Assembly: GCA_002422205.1 (NCBI GenBank)
Contig: DITS01000034.1
Span: 169-64,168 of the forward strand
Length of the DNA stretch: 64,000 nucleotides
Direction of reading: 5' to 3'
Origin: Alphaproteobacteria bacterium UBA6178
GTDB lineage: Bacteria; Pseudomonadota; Alphaproteobacteria; Rickettsiales; UBA3002
In this document: in pieces, positions 17,506 through 25,502 of the stretch
Layout: each line of letters begins with the position of its first letter
Position numbering within the stretch: the stretch's first letter is position 1
The notes under the pieces: model-generated
The model's input: only the letters and a program-made list of their open reading frames with translations
Told to the model about the DNA's origin: nothing
Databases searched by the model: none
Program-made: the position numbers and the translations under genes

Positions 17506-18699
17506 ATGTCATGCGTGCATATCATCGGAGCAGGGCTGGCCGGACTGGCCGCCGCCATTGAGCTATCAGGCACCGACCGGCGCATCTGCCTCTATGAAGC
17601 CACCTCACAGGCCGGTGGCCGCTGCCGCTCCTACCACGATCCTGTGCTCAACCGCGAAATCGACAATGGCAACCACCTCATCCTCAAAGCCAATCACCAC
17701 ACCCGCGACTATATCCAGCGCATCGGCTCCACCGCACAATTCCATACCCCGCAAACCCATTACCCTTTCATCGATATCAAATATGGCTATCAATGGGAGT
17801 TAAAGCGCCCTTTCTACCTACCGCGCTTACCACTTATCGACTATATCCACCTGCTGCGCATCGGCCTGATGGGCGGCTGCGTCGGTAATTATGCCTCTCC
17901 CTACGATAATCTCCATCGCCGCTTCCTCGCGCCGCTTTGCACCTCCATCCTCAACACCCCGCCCGAGCAGGCTTCCGCCATGCTCTTCGCTCGCACACTG
18001 CGCCAGATCATCGCCGAAAAAGGCGGAGCAGAGCCCCTATTACCGCTTCACACATTACACGCATCGCTAATTGCCCCCGCTCTAAAACGCTTGCTCGATC
18101 AGGGCTGCGATATCTATTATCAACAAAGCCTGAAACACATCACCCTTACCGACAACCGCGCAACCGAGCTGCATTTCAGCCGCAATGTCATCCCCCTCGG
18201 CGCGGATGATATCGTCATTCTCGCCATCCCCGCCCATGGAATCGAAAAATTACTTCCCGCCATCCCCGTCCCGCAAACCTATCACGCCATCGTCAACGGA
18301 CATTTCATCACCGATCATAATCAGCCAAATGGCAGCTTCATCGGTGCCGTCGGTGGCGCGCTCGACTGGGTCTTTTTCAAAGACGGACTCATATCCACCA
18401 CCACCAGCGCCGCAAATGCGCTGGCCGATATCGATCAGGATATCACCGCCACCATGTTATGGCATGATGTTTGCCGTATTACCGGCGTGCGTAAACCTTT
18501 GCCGCCATATCGCATCGTTACCGAAAAACGCGCCACCTATGCCGCCACCCCCGAAAACCTTAAACGCCGCCCCACCACACAAACCGATTACAATAATGTG
18601 CTATTGGCAGGCGACTATGTGCGCAACGGCTTACCCGCCACTATCGAGGGGGCCATCAAGTCCGGCATGAAGGCTGCCTGTACGGTTTATGCCATCTAA
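17506..18699 (+). CDS. HpnE-like FAD-dependent amine oxidase/desaturase
   Basis: 397-residue flavoprotein of the phytoene-desaturase/monoamine-oxidase superfamily. The FAD motif G-A-G-L-A-G-L-A-A-A-I-E-L is at residues 7-19, followed by Y-E-A and the G-G-R-C-R-S second dinucleotide contact; the C-terminal V-L-L-A-G-D-Y-V-R-N-G-L-P-A-T-I-E-G-A closes the FAD site. Best fit is hydroxysqualene dehydroxylase HpnE, the last step to squalene for hopanoids. The start at 17506 is chosen because AAGGAGC (17489-17495) lies ahead and the FAD motif follows at once. No other hopanoid gene is in the window. Confidence 0.8.
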   Translation: MSCVHIIGAGLAGLAAAIELSGTDRRICLYEATSQAGGRCRSYHDPVLNREIDNGNHLILKANHHTRDYIQRIGSTAQFHTPQTHYPFIDIKYGYQWELKRPFYLPRLPLIDYIHLLRIGLMGGCVGNYASPYDNLHRRFLAPLCTSILNTPPEQASAMLFARTLRQIIAEKGGAEPLLPLHTLHASLIAPALKRLLDQGCDIYYQQSLKHITLTDNRATELHFSRNVIPLGADDIVILAIPAHGIEKLLPAIPVPQTYHAIVNGHFITDHNQPNGSFIGAVGGALDWVFFKDGLISTTTSAANALADIDQDITATMLWHDVCRITGVRKPLPPYRIVTEKRATYAATPENLKRRPTTQTDYNNVLLAGDYVRNGLPATIEGAIKSGMKAACTVYAI

Positions 18700-18758
18700 G
18701 GCTTGCATCATGCTCTGAATGCACTACATCTATGCTTCAACTAAAAAAAGAGGCTCGT

Positions 18759-19490
18759 ATGATACACATAACGAGACGCACAATGACACAGGGCCTAATC
18801 GCAGCGGGAGCTGTGGCGGCCATCCGGCCATTTCCTGTGTTGGCGCAACATCAACCAAATGAGGACACCATGGCATTTACCCTACCCGAACTCCCCTATG
18901 CAAAAAACGCACTTGAGCCGCATATTTCGGCTCAAACACTCGATTTCCATCATGGCAAACACCATAACGCCTATGTTACCAACTTAAATAAGTTGATCGA
19001 AGGCACCGATCTGGCCAATGAGTCGCTCGAGGATATCATCTTAAAAACCGCCAAAGACGACTCGAAAGCAGGCATTTTCAACAACGCCGCACAAGTGTGG
19101 AACCACACTTTCTATTGGCACAGCATGAAGCCATCCGGCGGCGGCACCCCCTCCGGCGAATTAGCCGATAAAATCAATGCCGATTTCGGCAGCTTCGATA
19201 AATTCGCCGAAGCCTTTAAACAAGCCGGTGCCACACAATTTGGTAGCGGCTGGGCATGGCTGGTGCTGGGCAAAGACGGTAAACTCGAAGTCGTCAAAAC
19301 CCCCAACGCTGTCGTCCCTTTCGTCAATGGTCAAACCCCGCTGCTGACCATGGACGTATGGGAGCACGCCTATTATCTCGACTACCAGAACAAGCGCCCC
19401 GACTATATCGAGACGTTCTTAAGCAAACTGGTTAACTGGGAATTTGCCGCGTCCAATTACGCGCAAGCCAAACAAAAACAAGCCGCTTAA
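18759..19490 (+). CDS. sodB: Fe/Mn superoxide dismutase with Tat-type leader and possible internal start
   Basis: 243 residues. Residues 1-37 form a leader with an R-R pair (T-R-R-T-M-T), a hydrophobic stretch (L-I-A-A-G-A-V-A-A) and a V-L-A signal-peptidase site, resembling a twin-arginine signal. The rest is a standard 206-residue dismutase starting M-A-F-T-L-P-E-L-P-Y, with metal ligands in L-D-F-H-H-G-K-H-H, N-H-T-F-Y-W and D-V-W-E-H-A-Y-Y. The ATG of that M-A-F start (18870) has its own GAGGA (18861-18865), so a cytoplasmic form may also be made. AGAGG precedes the ATG at 18759; an ATG at 18732 is less likely. Confidence 0.92.
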   Translation: MIHITRRTMTQGLIAAGAVAAIRPFPVLAQHQPNEDTMAFTLPELPYAKNALEPHISAQTLDFHHGKHHNAYVTNLNKLIEGTDLANESLEDIILKTAKDDSKAGIFNNAAQVWNHTFYWHSMKPSGGGTPSGELADKINADFGSFDKFAEAFKQAGATQFGSGWAWLVLGKDGKLEVVKTPNAVVPFVNGQTPLLTMDVWEHAYYLDYQNKRPDYIETFLSKLVNWEFAASNYAQAKQKQAA

Positions 19491-19505
19491 ACACCGGCTG
19501 TGTCC

Positions 19506-19540
19506 TAGAGCGAGCCCGCAACGCAAGCGGGCTCGCTCTA
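19506..19540 (+). terminator. Perfect 14-bp hairpin after sodB
   Basis: Arms 19506-19519 (TAGAGCGAGCCCGC) and 19527-19540 are exact reverse complements around a 7-base loop, 16 bases after the sod stop codon. No T-run follows, so it is either a weak or Rho-assisted terminator or an mRNA-stabilising end. Confidence 0.65.
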
Positions 19541-19619
19541 ACAATTCATAAAACTGTAACATTCACGCTGATCAATTTTTGCTAATCTGCAGGCTCAAAG
19601 TCAAAAAATGAGGAAGCAC

Positions 19620-20042
19620 ATGGTTAGTCTCGAATCCGATAAATCCTATCGCGAGTTGCGCCGCGAAGTCACCGACAAAGCCTTTAATGTAAATCTTGTT
19701 AACACCGTCACCACCATTTTGGCATTTGGTGCGGCTGGCCTTGGTCTTGCTGCATTTTCCGGTGCCAGTATTGCGCTAGGGTTAGCCGCAGGCGGAGCCG
19801 CATTAGCAGCAGCTGTCGTGGGTGTTTTCAACTTTAAGCAAAGCCACGACCTATCGCTCGATTATGAAGAGCTGGAAATGCAACGCCGCTCGGCCTATCT
19901 GGAAAAGCTGGTCGGCAAAGGGGCGGATAAAAGCACCGTGTTGATAGCCGATTCACAGCTAGATCAAAATAAGCGCAGCGACTGGTCAGAACGTGTGACG
20001 ACCGGCGATCTGGCACGCGGCCAAAGCGCAATGGAAATCTAA
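19620..20042 (+). CDS. Small membrane protein of unknown function (140 aa)
   Basis: I do not recognise this family. Residues about 30-75 are two closely spaced, glycine/alanine-rich hydrophobic segments (L-A-F-G-A-A-G-L-G-L; A-A-G-G-A-A-L-A-A), flanked by charged helices: a basic/acidic N-terminus (Y-R-E-L-R-R-E) and a soluble C-terminus. This suggests a hairpin in the membrane with both ends in the cytoplasm. The ATG at 19620 follows GAGGAAG and is favoured over the ATG at 19608, which lies within that same ribosome binding site. Its end overlaps the convergent NDUFAF3-like gene by 4 bases. Confidence 0.72.
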   Translation: MVSLESDKSYRELRREVTDKAFNVNLVNTVTTILAFGAAGLGLAAFSGASIALGLAAGGAALAAAVVGVFNFKQSHDLSLDYEELEMQRRSAYLEKLVGKGADKSTVLIADSQLDQNKRSDWSERVTTGDLARGQSAMEI

Positions 20043-20395
20043 ATTGCGACCAACGCCGCCACTACACGGCGAGACTCACTCATCAAGATATTAAATGTGC
20101 GGCACGCCGCACCCGTATCCATTGCATCAATCGATACCCCAAACATTTTAAAATGCGCGCGCAATTCCGGCACAATAAATGCGCCCGTTTCACCACAGCC
20201 AATCAGCAAAATATCGATAGTGTCCTGCGCGCACGCTTGCAGCGATTCAGCTGAAATCACCCCATCCCACGGCACAACACGATCCGCAAACACCAGCACC
20301 GACCCCATCTGTTTTTCGCCGCTAATCGTAAAACCACCATCCCCATATTGGGTGATATGGTTCATCGATTCCGCAAATTGGGGAGTAATATCCAT
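20039..20395 (-). CDS. Mth938-domain protein (DUF498), NDUFAF3-like
   Basis: 118-residue protein of the Mth938/DUF498 fold, homologous to NDUFAF3, a mitochondrial complex I assembly factor. Diagnostic parts are I-T-Q-Y-G-D-G-G-F-T-I, G-S-V-L-V-F, L-L-I-G-C-G-E-T-G and the R-T-F-N-I-L end. The start ATG shares a base with the secD stop region, so it is the last gene of the yajC-secD operon. In many Alphaproteobacteria secF lies between secD and this gene; it is absent here. Confidence 0.9.
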   Translation of the reverse strand: MDITPQFAESMNHITQYGDGGFTISGEKQMGSVLVFADRVVPWDGVISAESLQACAQDTIDILLIGCGETGAFIVPELRAHFKMFGVSIDAMDTGAACRTFNILMSESRRVVAALVAI

Positions 20396-21960
20396 TAAAT
20401 GGGCAGGCTCACACGCCGTTTTTTACCAAACCATAATACAATAATCAGCTTGGTCAGCATCACCGCCGTAAACATCGACGATAAAATCCCGATCGACAGC
20501 GTAACCGCAAAACCCTTCACAGTGCCTGAGCCAAAGTAAAACAGAATAAACGCTGCAATCAAGGTGGTGATATTCGAATCAAGAATGGTCCCAAATGCCG
20601 TTTTAAAGCCAGACTCAATCGAAGCCACGGCATTTTTCCCATTACGCAATTCCTCACGTATCCGCTCAAAAATCAGTGTATTCGCATCCACCGCCATCCC
20701 CACCGTCAGCACAATACCGGCAATACCCGGCAATGTAAGTGTTGCCTGAAACAGCGACAACGTGCCAAGGATAATGATAATATTCATCAATAACGCCATC
20801 ACCGAGAAAACACCGAAAAGGCTATAAGCCAAGATCATATAGGCCATCACCGCAATCGTCGCGATAAGCACGGCCTTTTCTCCCGCCGCAACCGAATCCG
20901 CGCCAAGATTAGGCCCAACCGAGCGCTCTTCAATGATATTGAGCGGCGCGGGCAGCGCACCAGCGCGCAACAAAATCGCCAGCTCATTCGCTGATTCGAC
21001 CGTAAAGTTACCCTCGATAATGCCTTTACCCCCCAAAATCGACGACCGAATGACCGGAGCCGTAATCACCCTGCCATCCAGCACCACCGCAAAGCGTTTG
21101 CCGACATTTGCTTGCGTAATTTCCCCAAATTTACGTGCGCCTTGCGAGTTAAATGTAAACTCAACCACCGGCTGTCCGTCACTAAAGGATGGGTTGGCAT
21201 TGGTTAGCAATTCACCGCCCAGCGCAACAGTAGCAAAAATAGCCGTACGCCCCGAATCATTAGCAGATGGCAACACGCGCGTACCCGCTGGCGCAATTCC
21301 CTGCTCAGCCTGCAGTGGCGTCACCGCCTCATTTACCAGATGAAACGTCATTTTGGCCGTTTTACCCAGCAGCTGTTTCAACTGCTCAGGATTATCCATA
21401 CCGGGCACTTGCACTAAAATCCGGTCATCCCCTTGCCGCTGAATCGTCGGCTCTTTCGTGCCAGTTTCATTGATACGACGATTGATAATTTCAATGGATT
21501 GCGACAAAAGCTGCTCTTGCTTAACACGTAACGCATTCGGGTTGAAGCGCACCACATAACTGTCACCCTCAAGCTCTTCCACTTCGAGCTGATCATCCAG
21601 CTTGCGCACGCGATCAATAACAGAGGGGCCTTCCGGTATAGTTTCAGGGCGAATACGGAAACTAACCGCATCTTCCGTCGCCTTCAAATCCAGATACCCA
21701 ATGCCGTCTTTACGTAAATAATTACGAATCTCGTCGCGCACATTCTCAAAATGCTCTTTCAGATACGCATCAAAATCAATTTGCAGCCGCAAATGCGAAC
21801 CACCACGCAAATCCAGCCCTAAATTCACCCGCTCTTTGGGCATAAAGCTCGGGAACGCATCGACAGTTTGTTGCGGTAAAAGATTAGGGAGCGCAGCAGC
21901 ACAAAAAAACAGGCAGACCGCTACAATCGAAAAAAGTTTCCAGCGCGGAAGCCGCAGCAT
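20395..21960 (-). CDS. secD: Protein translocase subunit SecD
   Basis: 521-residue inner-membrane protein that with SecF uses the proton gradient to help release exported proteins from SecYEG. The first membrane helix (about 9-28) is followed by the hallmark L-G-L-D-L-R-G-G-S, a large periplasmic P1 domain, then five C-terminal helices with G-M-A-V-D-A-N-T-L-I-F-E-R and the D-S-N-I-T-T-L motif. Length matches stand-alone SecD, so this is not a SecDF fusion. It starts 1 base after the yajC stop. No secF follows. Confidence 0.96.
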   Translation of the reverse strand: MLRLPRWKLFSIVAVCLFFCAAALPNLLPQQTVDAFPSFMPKERVNLGLDLRGGSHLRLQIDFDAYLKEHFENVRDEIRNYLRKDGIGYLDLKATEDAVSFRIRPETIPEGPSVIDRVRKLDDQLEVEELEGDSYVVRFNPNALRVKQEQLLSQSIEIINRRINETGTKEPTIQRQGDDRILVQVPGMDNPEQLKQLLGKTAKMTFHLVNEAVTPLQAEQGIAPAGTRVLPSANDSGRTAIFATVALGGELLTNANPSFSDGQPVVEFTFNSQGARKFGEITQANVGKRFAVVLDGRVITAPVIRSSILGGKGIIEGNFTVESANELAILLRAGALPAPLNIIEERSVGPNLGADSVAAGEKAVLIATIAVMAYMILAYSLFGVFSVMALLMNIIIILGTLSLFQATLTLPGIAGIVLTVGMAVDANTLIFERIREELRNGKNAVASIESGFKTAFGTILDSNITTLIAAFILFYFGSGTVKGFAVTLSIGILSSMFTAVMLTKLIIVLWFGKKRRVSLPI

Positions 21961-22320
21961 TTAGTTGTCATTCGACGGTTTGCCTTCCGTCCCTTTGGTC
22001 AGCACATTCGACAATGTCACTTTTTCGACCTGAATCTCGACGCCTTCTGCGATTTGCACGCTAACAGTCGTGTCTTCAACTTTGGTAACCTTGCCATGAA
22101 TACCACCACCGGTAACCACCTTATCACCGCGCTTAACCGCCGTAATCATCGCCTGATGCTGCTTATATTTCTTCTGCTGAGGACGAATCAGTAAAAAGTA
22201 AAACACCACAAATATGAAAACCAGTGGAAGCACACCCGTCAAAGGTGACGGGGCAGCGCCCGTGGCACCAGCAGCTGCCTCTTGCGCATGAGCAGCAGAA
22301 ATCAGTAGAGTATTAAGCAT
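21961..22320 (-). CDS. yajC: Preprotein translocase accessory subunit YajC
   Basis: 119-residue single-span protein of the SecDF-YajC complex. An N-terminal alanine-rich segment leads into the membrane helix (P-L-V-F-I-F-V-V-F-Y-F-L-L-I-R-P, about 32-47) and the hallmark R-P-Q-Q-K-K; the cytoplasmic part is a small beta-barrel-like domain (G-D-K-V-V-T-G-G-G-I-H-G). First gene of the yajC-secD-NDUFAF3 unit, with GAGAGG before the start. Confidence 0.95.
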   Translation of the reverse strand: MLNTLLISAAHAQEAAAGATGAAPSPLTGVLPLVFIFVVFYFLLIRPQQKKYKQHQAMITAVKRGDKVVTGGGIHGKVTKVEDTTVSVQIAEGVEIQVEKVTLSNVLTKGTEGKPSNDN

Positions 22321-22373
22321 GGAGAGCCTCTTTCATTGTGCGTGAACCAGATCAAACCAACAGGAAAACCCTG

Positions 22374-22541
22374 CTATTTAAGCTTGGTTTCTTTGAAATC
22401 CACATGCTTGCGAACAACCGGATCATATTTTTTAAATGCCAGCTTTTCCGTCTGCTTACGCGGATTACGCTTTTTTACATAGAAAAAGCCGGTGTCTGCC
22501 GTGCTTTCCAGCTTCACCAGAATTACATTTTTCTTAGCCAT
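22374..22541 (-). CDS. rpmG: 50S ribosomal protein L33
   Basis: 55-residue ribosomal protein with the family's beginning M-A-K-K-N-V-I-L-V-K-L and typical Y-V-K-K-R-N-P-R and K-Y-D-P-V-V-R-K-H-V motifs. It is the zinc-independent type, with no C-X-X-C pairs. An open frame extends 18 codons upstream, but the family start is at 22541. It lies just upstream of yajC on the same strand, a placement that would let ribosome and translocase genes share a transcript. Confidence 0.96.
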   Translation of the reverse strand: MAKKNVILVKLESTADTGFFYVKKRNPRKQTEKLAFKKYDPVVRKHVDFKETKLK

Positions 22542-22621
22542 AACTATTCCCTCAAAAGTAAGCGCGCAAGATACTGATATGGGGCTGAGTGTCAAGCTTT
22601 TTGCTCCTATTATTTTCTTGC

Positions 22622-22650
22622 CGCCTAACAGAATGAAGCTATGTTAGGCG
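22622..22650. other. 9-bp inverted repeat upstream of galU
   Basis: CGCCTAACA (22622-22630) and TGTTAGGCG (22642-22650) are perfect reverse complements with an 11-base loop, 32 bases before the galU start and 80 bases before rpmG. No T-run follows on either strand, so an operator or leader hairpin is as likely as a terminator. Confidence 0.45.
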
Positions 22651-22682
22651 CAATCATCAAATTAATAAGGATATCTGCGGTT

Positions 22683-23570
22683 ATGACTCAACGAATTCGC
22701 AAAGCAGTATTTCCCGTCGGCGGGCTGGGCACTCGATTTCTGCCCGCAACCAAATCCATGCCCAAAGAAATGCTCCCAATCGTCGATAAGCCATTGATTC
22801 ACTACGCGTTTGATGAGGCAGTCGCCGCTGGAATTGAACAATTTATCTTTGTGACTGGCCGTAATAAAAACGCCATTTCCAACCATTTTGACCATTCCTA
22901 CGAGCTGCAGCGCATCCTGCAGGATAAGGATAAGCAACGCGAGCTGGAAATGACCAAGGACTGGCTGCCCGATGCCGGCAATATCATCTTCACCCGCCAG
23001 ATGGAGCCGCTGGGGCTGGGCCATGCCGTCTGGTGCGCCCGTCACTGGATACAAAACGAACCCTTCGCCGTCATTTTAGCTGACGATATGGTGCTGTCCA
23101 AAACCCCGTGCTTAAAACAAATGGTCGATGACTATGCCAAAGCCCCCGGCAATATGGCCGCCGTCATGAATGTCCCCAAAGACAAAACCAGCAGCTACGG
23201 TATTTTAGATGTCGCAAGCGATGATGGCCTCATCGTCAAAGCACAAGGTGTCGTCGAAAAACCCAAACCCGAAGACGCCCCCTCCACGCTTTCCATTATC
23301 GGACGTTATATATTACAGCCCAGTATTTTCACCCAACTCGAAAAACAAAAAACCGGTGCTGGTGGCGAAATTCAACTCACAGACGCCATGAACGAATTAA
23401 TCGGCACCACCGATTTTTATGGTTATCGCTTTGAAGGCACGCGCTATGACTGCGGCGAACAAGCCGGATTCATCGAAGCGAATGTCGCTTATGCCCTCTC
23501 CCGCCCCGAACTGGCCGACAAGGTGCGTGATAAATTAATGCCGCTGCTGAATACCAAAGGAGCCGCCTGA
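22683..23570 (+). CDS. galU: UTP-glucose-1-phosphate uridylyltransferase GalU
   Basis: 295-residue enzyme making UDP-glucose from UTP and glucose-1-phosphate, the precursor for LPS, exopolysaccharide and UDP-glucuronate. The nucleotide-binding G-L-G-T-R-F-L-P-A-T-K-S-M-P-K-E-M-L signature is near residues 14-31, and K-T-G-A-G-G-E-I-Q-L-T-D-A is in the second half. An upstream in-frame codon exists, but M-T-Q-R-I-R-K at 22683 is the family start, with AAGGAT ahead. The stop and the ugd start share a base (TGATG), coupling UDP-glucose and UDP-glucuronate synthesis. Confidence 0.95.
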   Translation: MTQRIRKAVFPVGGLGTRFLPATKSMPKEMLPIVDKPLIHYAFDEAVAAGIEQFIFVTGRNKNAISNHFDHSYELQRILQDKDKQRELEMTKDWLPDAGNIIFTRQMEPLGLGHAVWCARHWIQNEPFAVILADDMVLSKTPCLKQMVDDYAKAPGNMAAVMNVPKDKTSSYGILDVASDDGLIVKAQGVVEKPKPEDAPSTLSIIGRYILQPSIFTQLEKQKTGAGGEIQLTDAMNELIGTTDFYGYRFEGTRYDCGEQAGFIEANVAYALSRPELADKVRDKLMPLLNTKGAA

Positions 23571-24928
23571 TGCAAATTACCATCATCGGCGCAGGGTATG
23601 TAGGGCTGGTTTCCGGCGTATGTTTGGCCGAATTAGGCATGCATGTCACCTGTGTCGATAAAGACATCGACAAAATCCGCCGCCTGACCAAAGGCGAAGT
23701 GCCAATTTACGAACCCGGCCTCGACGCCCTCATTGCCAAAAATATGCAGGAGAACCGCCTGCATTTCAGCATCGTCCTGTCCGAAGCGGTCAGTAATGCC
23801 GATGTGGTGCTAATCGCGGTTGGCACCCCGCCCTCGCCCAAAGATGGCAAGGCAGACCTCAGCTATGTCTATGCCTGCGCCGAAGAAATCGCACAGTCAC
23901 TCACCCAAAAAACCGTCATCGTAACCAAATCCACCGTGCCAGTCGGCACCGGCCAACAAATCAAACAACGCATGACAGCGGCTAACCCCAGCGCCGAATT
24001 CACCATTGCCTCAAACCCCGAATTCCTGCGCGAAGGCTCCGCCATTGGCGATTTCATGAAACCCGATCGCATCGTCATCGGCACGCAAGACGCAGACACC
24101 GCTGCCATCATGTCTCAGCTTTATGCCCCACTAGCTGAGCAAGGCTATCGCCTATTGCATACCGATGTCGAAACGGCGGAAATGATCAAATATGCTTCCA
24201 ATAGCTTCCTCGCCACAAAAATCGCATTCATCAATGAAATGGCGGATATCTGCGAGCAAGTCGGCGCAAATGTAGAACTAGTCGCCAAAGGCATGGGCAT
24301 GGATGAGCGCATCGGCGAGCGCTTCTTGCGCCCAGGCCCCGGCTTTGGCGGCTCATGCTTCCCCAAAGACGCGATGGCACTCGCCCGCCTCGCCAAAGAG
24401 CATGGCATCAAACCCAACATCGTCAACGCCGTCATCGATTATAATCTGGGCCGCCGCGAAAGTATGGTGGACCGAATCGTCACTGCCTGCGGCAGCGTGA
24501 AGGATAAAAGCATCGCCATACTCGGCCTCACCTTCAAAGCTAATACCGATGATATGCGTGAAAGCCCCAGCCTCTCCATCATCCCCAAACTCCATAAAAT
24601 GGGCGCGCGACTTCGCTTATATGACCCTGAAGGGATGGAAAATGCCAAAAAACATTTTACCCAGTCCGGCATTACATGGTGTGAGTCGGTTGAAGATGCC
24701 GTCGATGCGGTCGATGCCGCCGTCATCGTCACCGAGTGGGATATCTTTCGTCAGATGGAGTTACCCACCATCCATGAGCAAATGTTCACCCCGCTGATCA
24801 TCGACCTGCGAAATTTATTCATCCCCGATAGCATGGCAGAACAAGGCTTTGATTATTATTCCATTGGCCGAAAACCGGCGCTAGGCGCACAACTTAAGCA
24901 GATGCCATCGCATGCTGCTTCCACTTGA
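23570..24928 (+). CDS. ugd: UDP-glucose 6-dehydrogenase
   Basis: 452-residue NAD-dependent enzyme oxidising UDP-glucose to UDP-glucuronate. The Rossmann motif G-A-G-Y-V-G-L-V-S-G is at residues 6-15, the S-T-V-P-V-G-T segment is in the middle, and the catalytic cysteine lies in G-F-G-G-S-C-F-P-K-D. The C-terminal UDP-binding domain is complete. Product use is probably capsule or LPS sugar synthesis. The 3' end runs 35 bases into the convergent thioredoxin-like gene. Confidence 0.95.
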   Translation: MQITIIGAGYVGLVSGVCLAELGMHVTCVDKDIDKIRRLTKGEVPIYEPGLDALIAKNMQENRLHFSIVLSEAVSNADVVLIAVGTPPSPKDGKADLSYVYACAEEIAQSLTQKTVIVTKSTVPVGTGQQIKQRMTAANPSAEFTIASNPEFLREGSAIGDFMKPDRIVIGTQDADTAAIMSQLYAPLAEQGYRLLHTDVETAEMIKYASNSFLATKIAFINEMADICEQVGANVELVAKGMGMDERIGERFLRPGPGFGGSCFPKDAMALARLAKEHGIKPNIVNAVIDYNLGRRESMVDRIVTACGSVKDKSIAILGLTFKANTDDMRESPSLSIIPKLHKMGARLRLYDPEGMENAKKHFTQSGITWCESVEDAVDAVDAAVIVTEWDIFRQMELPTIHEQMFTPLIIDLRNLFIPDSMAEQGFDYYSIGRKPALGAQLKQMPSHAAST

Positions 24929-25463
24929 TCGAGCAGCCAACGCTGGGGTTTTGCGGCTGCTGAGTAGACCCATCCAATGCAATATCGCGCATCGCATTGA
25001 GCAACTCCGGCTTCGGCGCGCTAATCACCTGCGACCACGACTCATCCAGCCGCCCGCGATATTGCAGCGTCAGCGACTTATTGAACCCGAAAAAGTCCGG
25101 CGTGCACACCGCGCTATAGGCACGCGCCACACCTTGCGACTCGTCATATAAATAAGGAAAAGGAAAGCCCTTCTCCTGCGATAGTTTTTGCATATTCTCG
25201 AATGAATCATCCGGATACGCATCTGCATCATTGGCATTAATCGCAACCATGCCAATATCCAGCGCCTTCAGCTCATCCGCTAGTGCAATCATACGATCAA
25301 GCTGCTTTTGCACATAAGGGCAATGGTTGCAAATAAAGGCAATCAATAATCCGTTCTTGCCTGCTAATTGTTTGAGAGAATATGTTTTTCCGTCCGTTGC
25401 CGGTAAGGTAAAGTCGGGCGCGCTCCAGCCAATCAGTGCGCGCGGTGTTTCTAATGCAGCCAT
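24894..25463 (-). CDS. Thioredoxin-fold protein of the AhpC/TSA-Redoxin group
   Basis: 189-residue cytoplasmic thioredoxin-like protein with no signal peptide. The N-terminal W-S-A-P-D-F-T-L-P resembles peroxiredoxins, while the active site reads C-N-H-C-P-Y-V, a two-cysteine CXXC redox centre seen in a family of thioredoxin-like proteins often annotated only as redoxins. Residues G-F-P-F-P-Y-L-Y-D and C-T-P-D-F-F-G are also family-typical. Physiological partners are unknown. Confidence 0.85.
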   Translation of the reverse strand: MAALETPRALIGWSAPDFTLPATDGKTYSLKQLAGKNGLLIAFICNHCPYVQKQLDRMIALADELKALDIGMVAINANDADAYPDDSFENMQKLSQEKGFPFPYLYDESQGVARAYSAVCTPDFFGFNKSLTLQYRGRLDESWSQVISAPKPELLNAMRDIALDGSTQQPQNPSVGCSIKWKQHAMASA

Positions 25464-25502
25464 AGCTTATCTCCTTCTTATTTTTCAGAATGATAATAAC
25501 TA

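Noticed and set aside
20039..20395. secF remnant next to secD
   Set aside because: The gene after secD is a complete Mth938-domain protein, and no residual SecF motif occurs in any frame nearby.
22622..22650. Terminator of rpmG or galU
   Set aside because: A perfect 9-bp hairpin, but without T-run on either strand and upstream of both starts; kept only as an unexplained inverted repeat.
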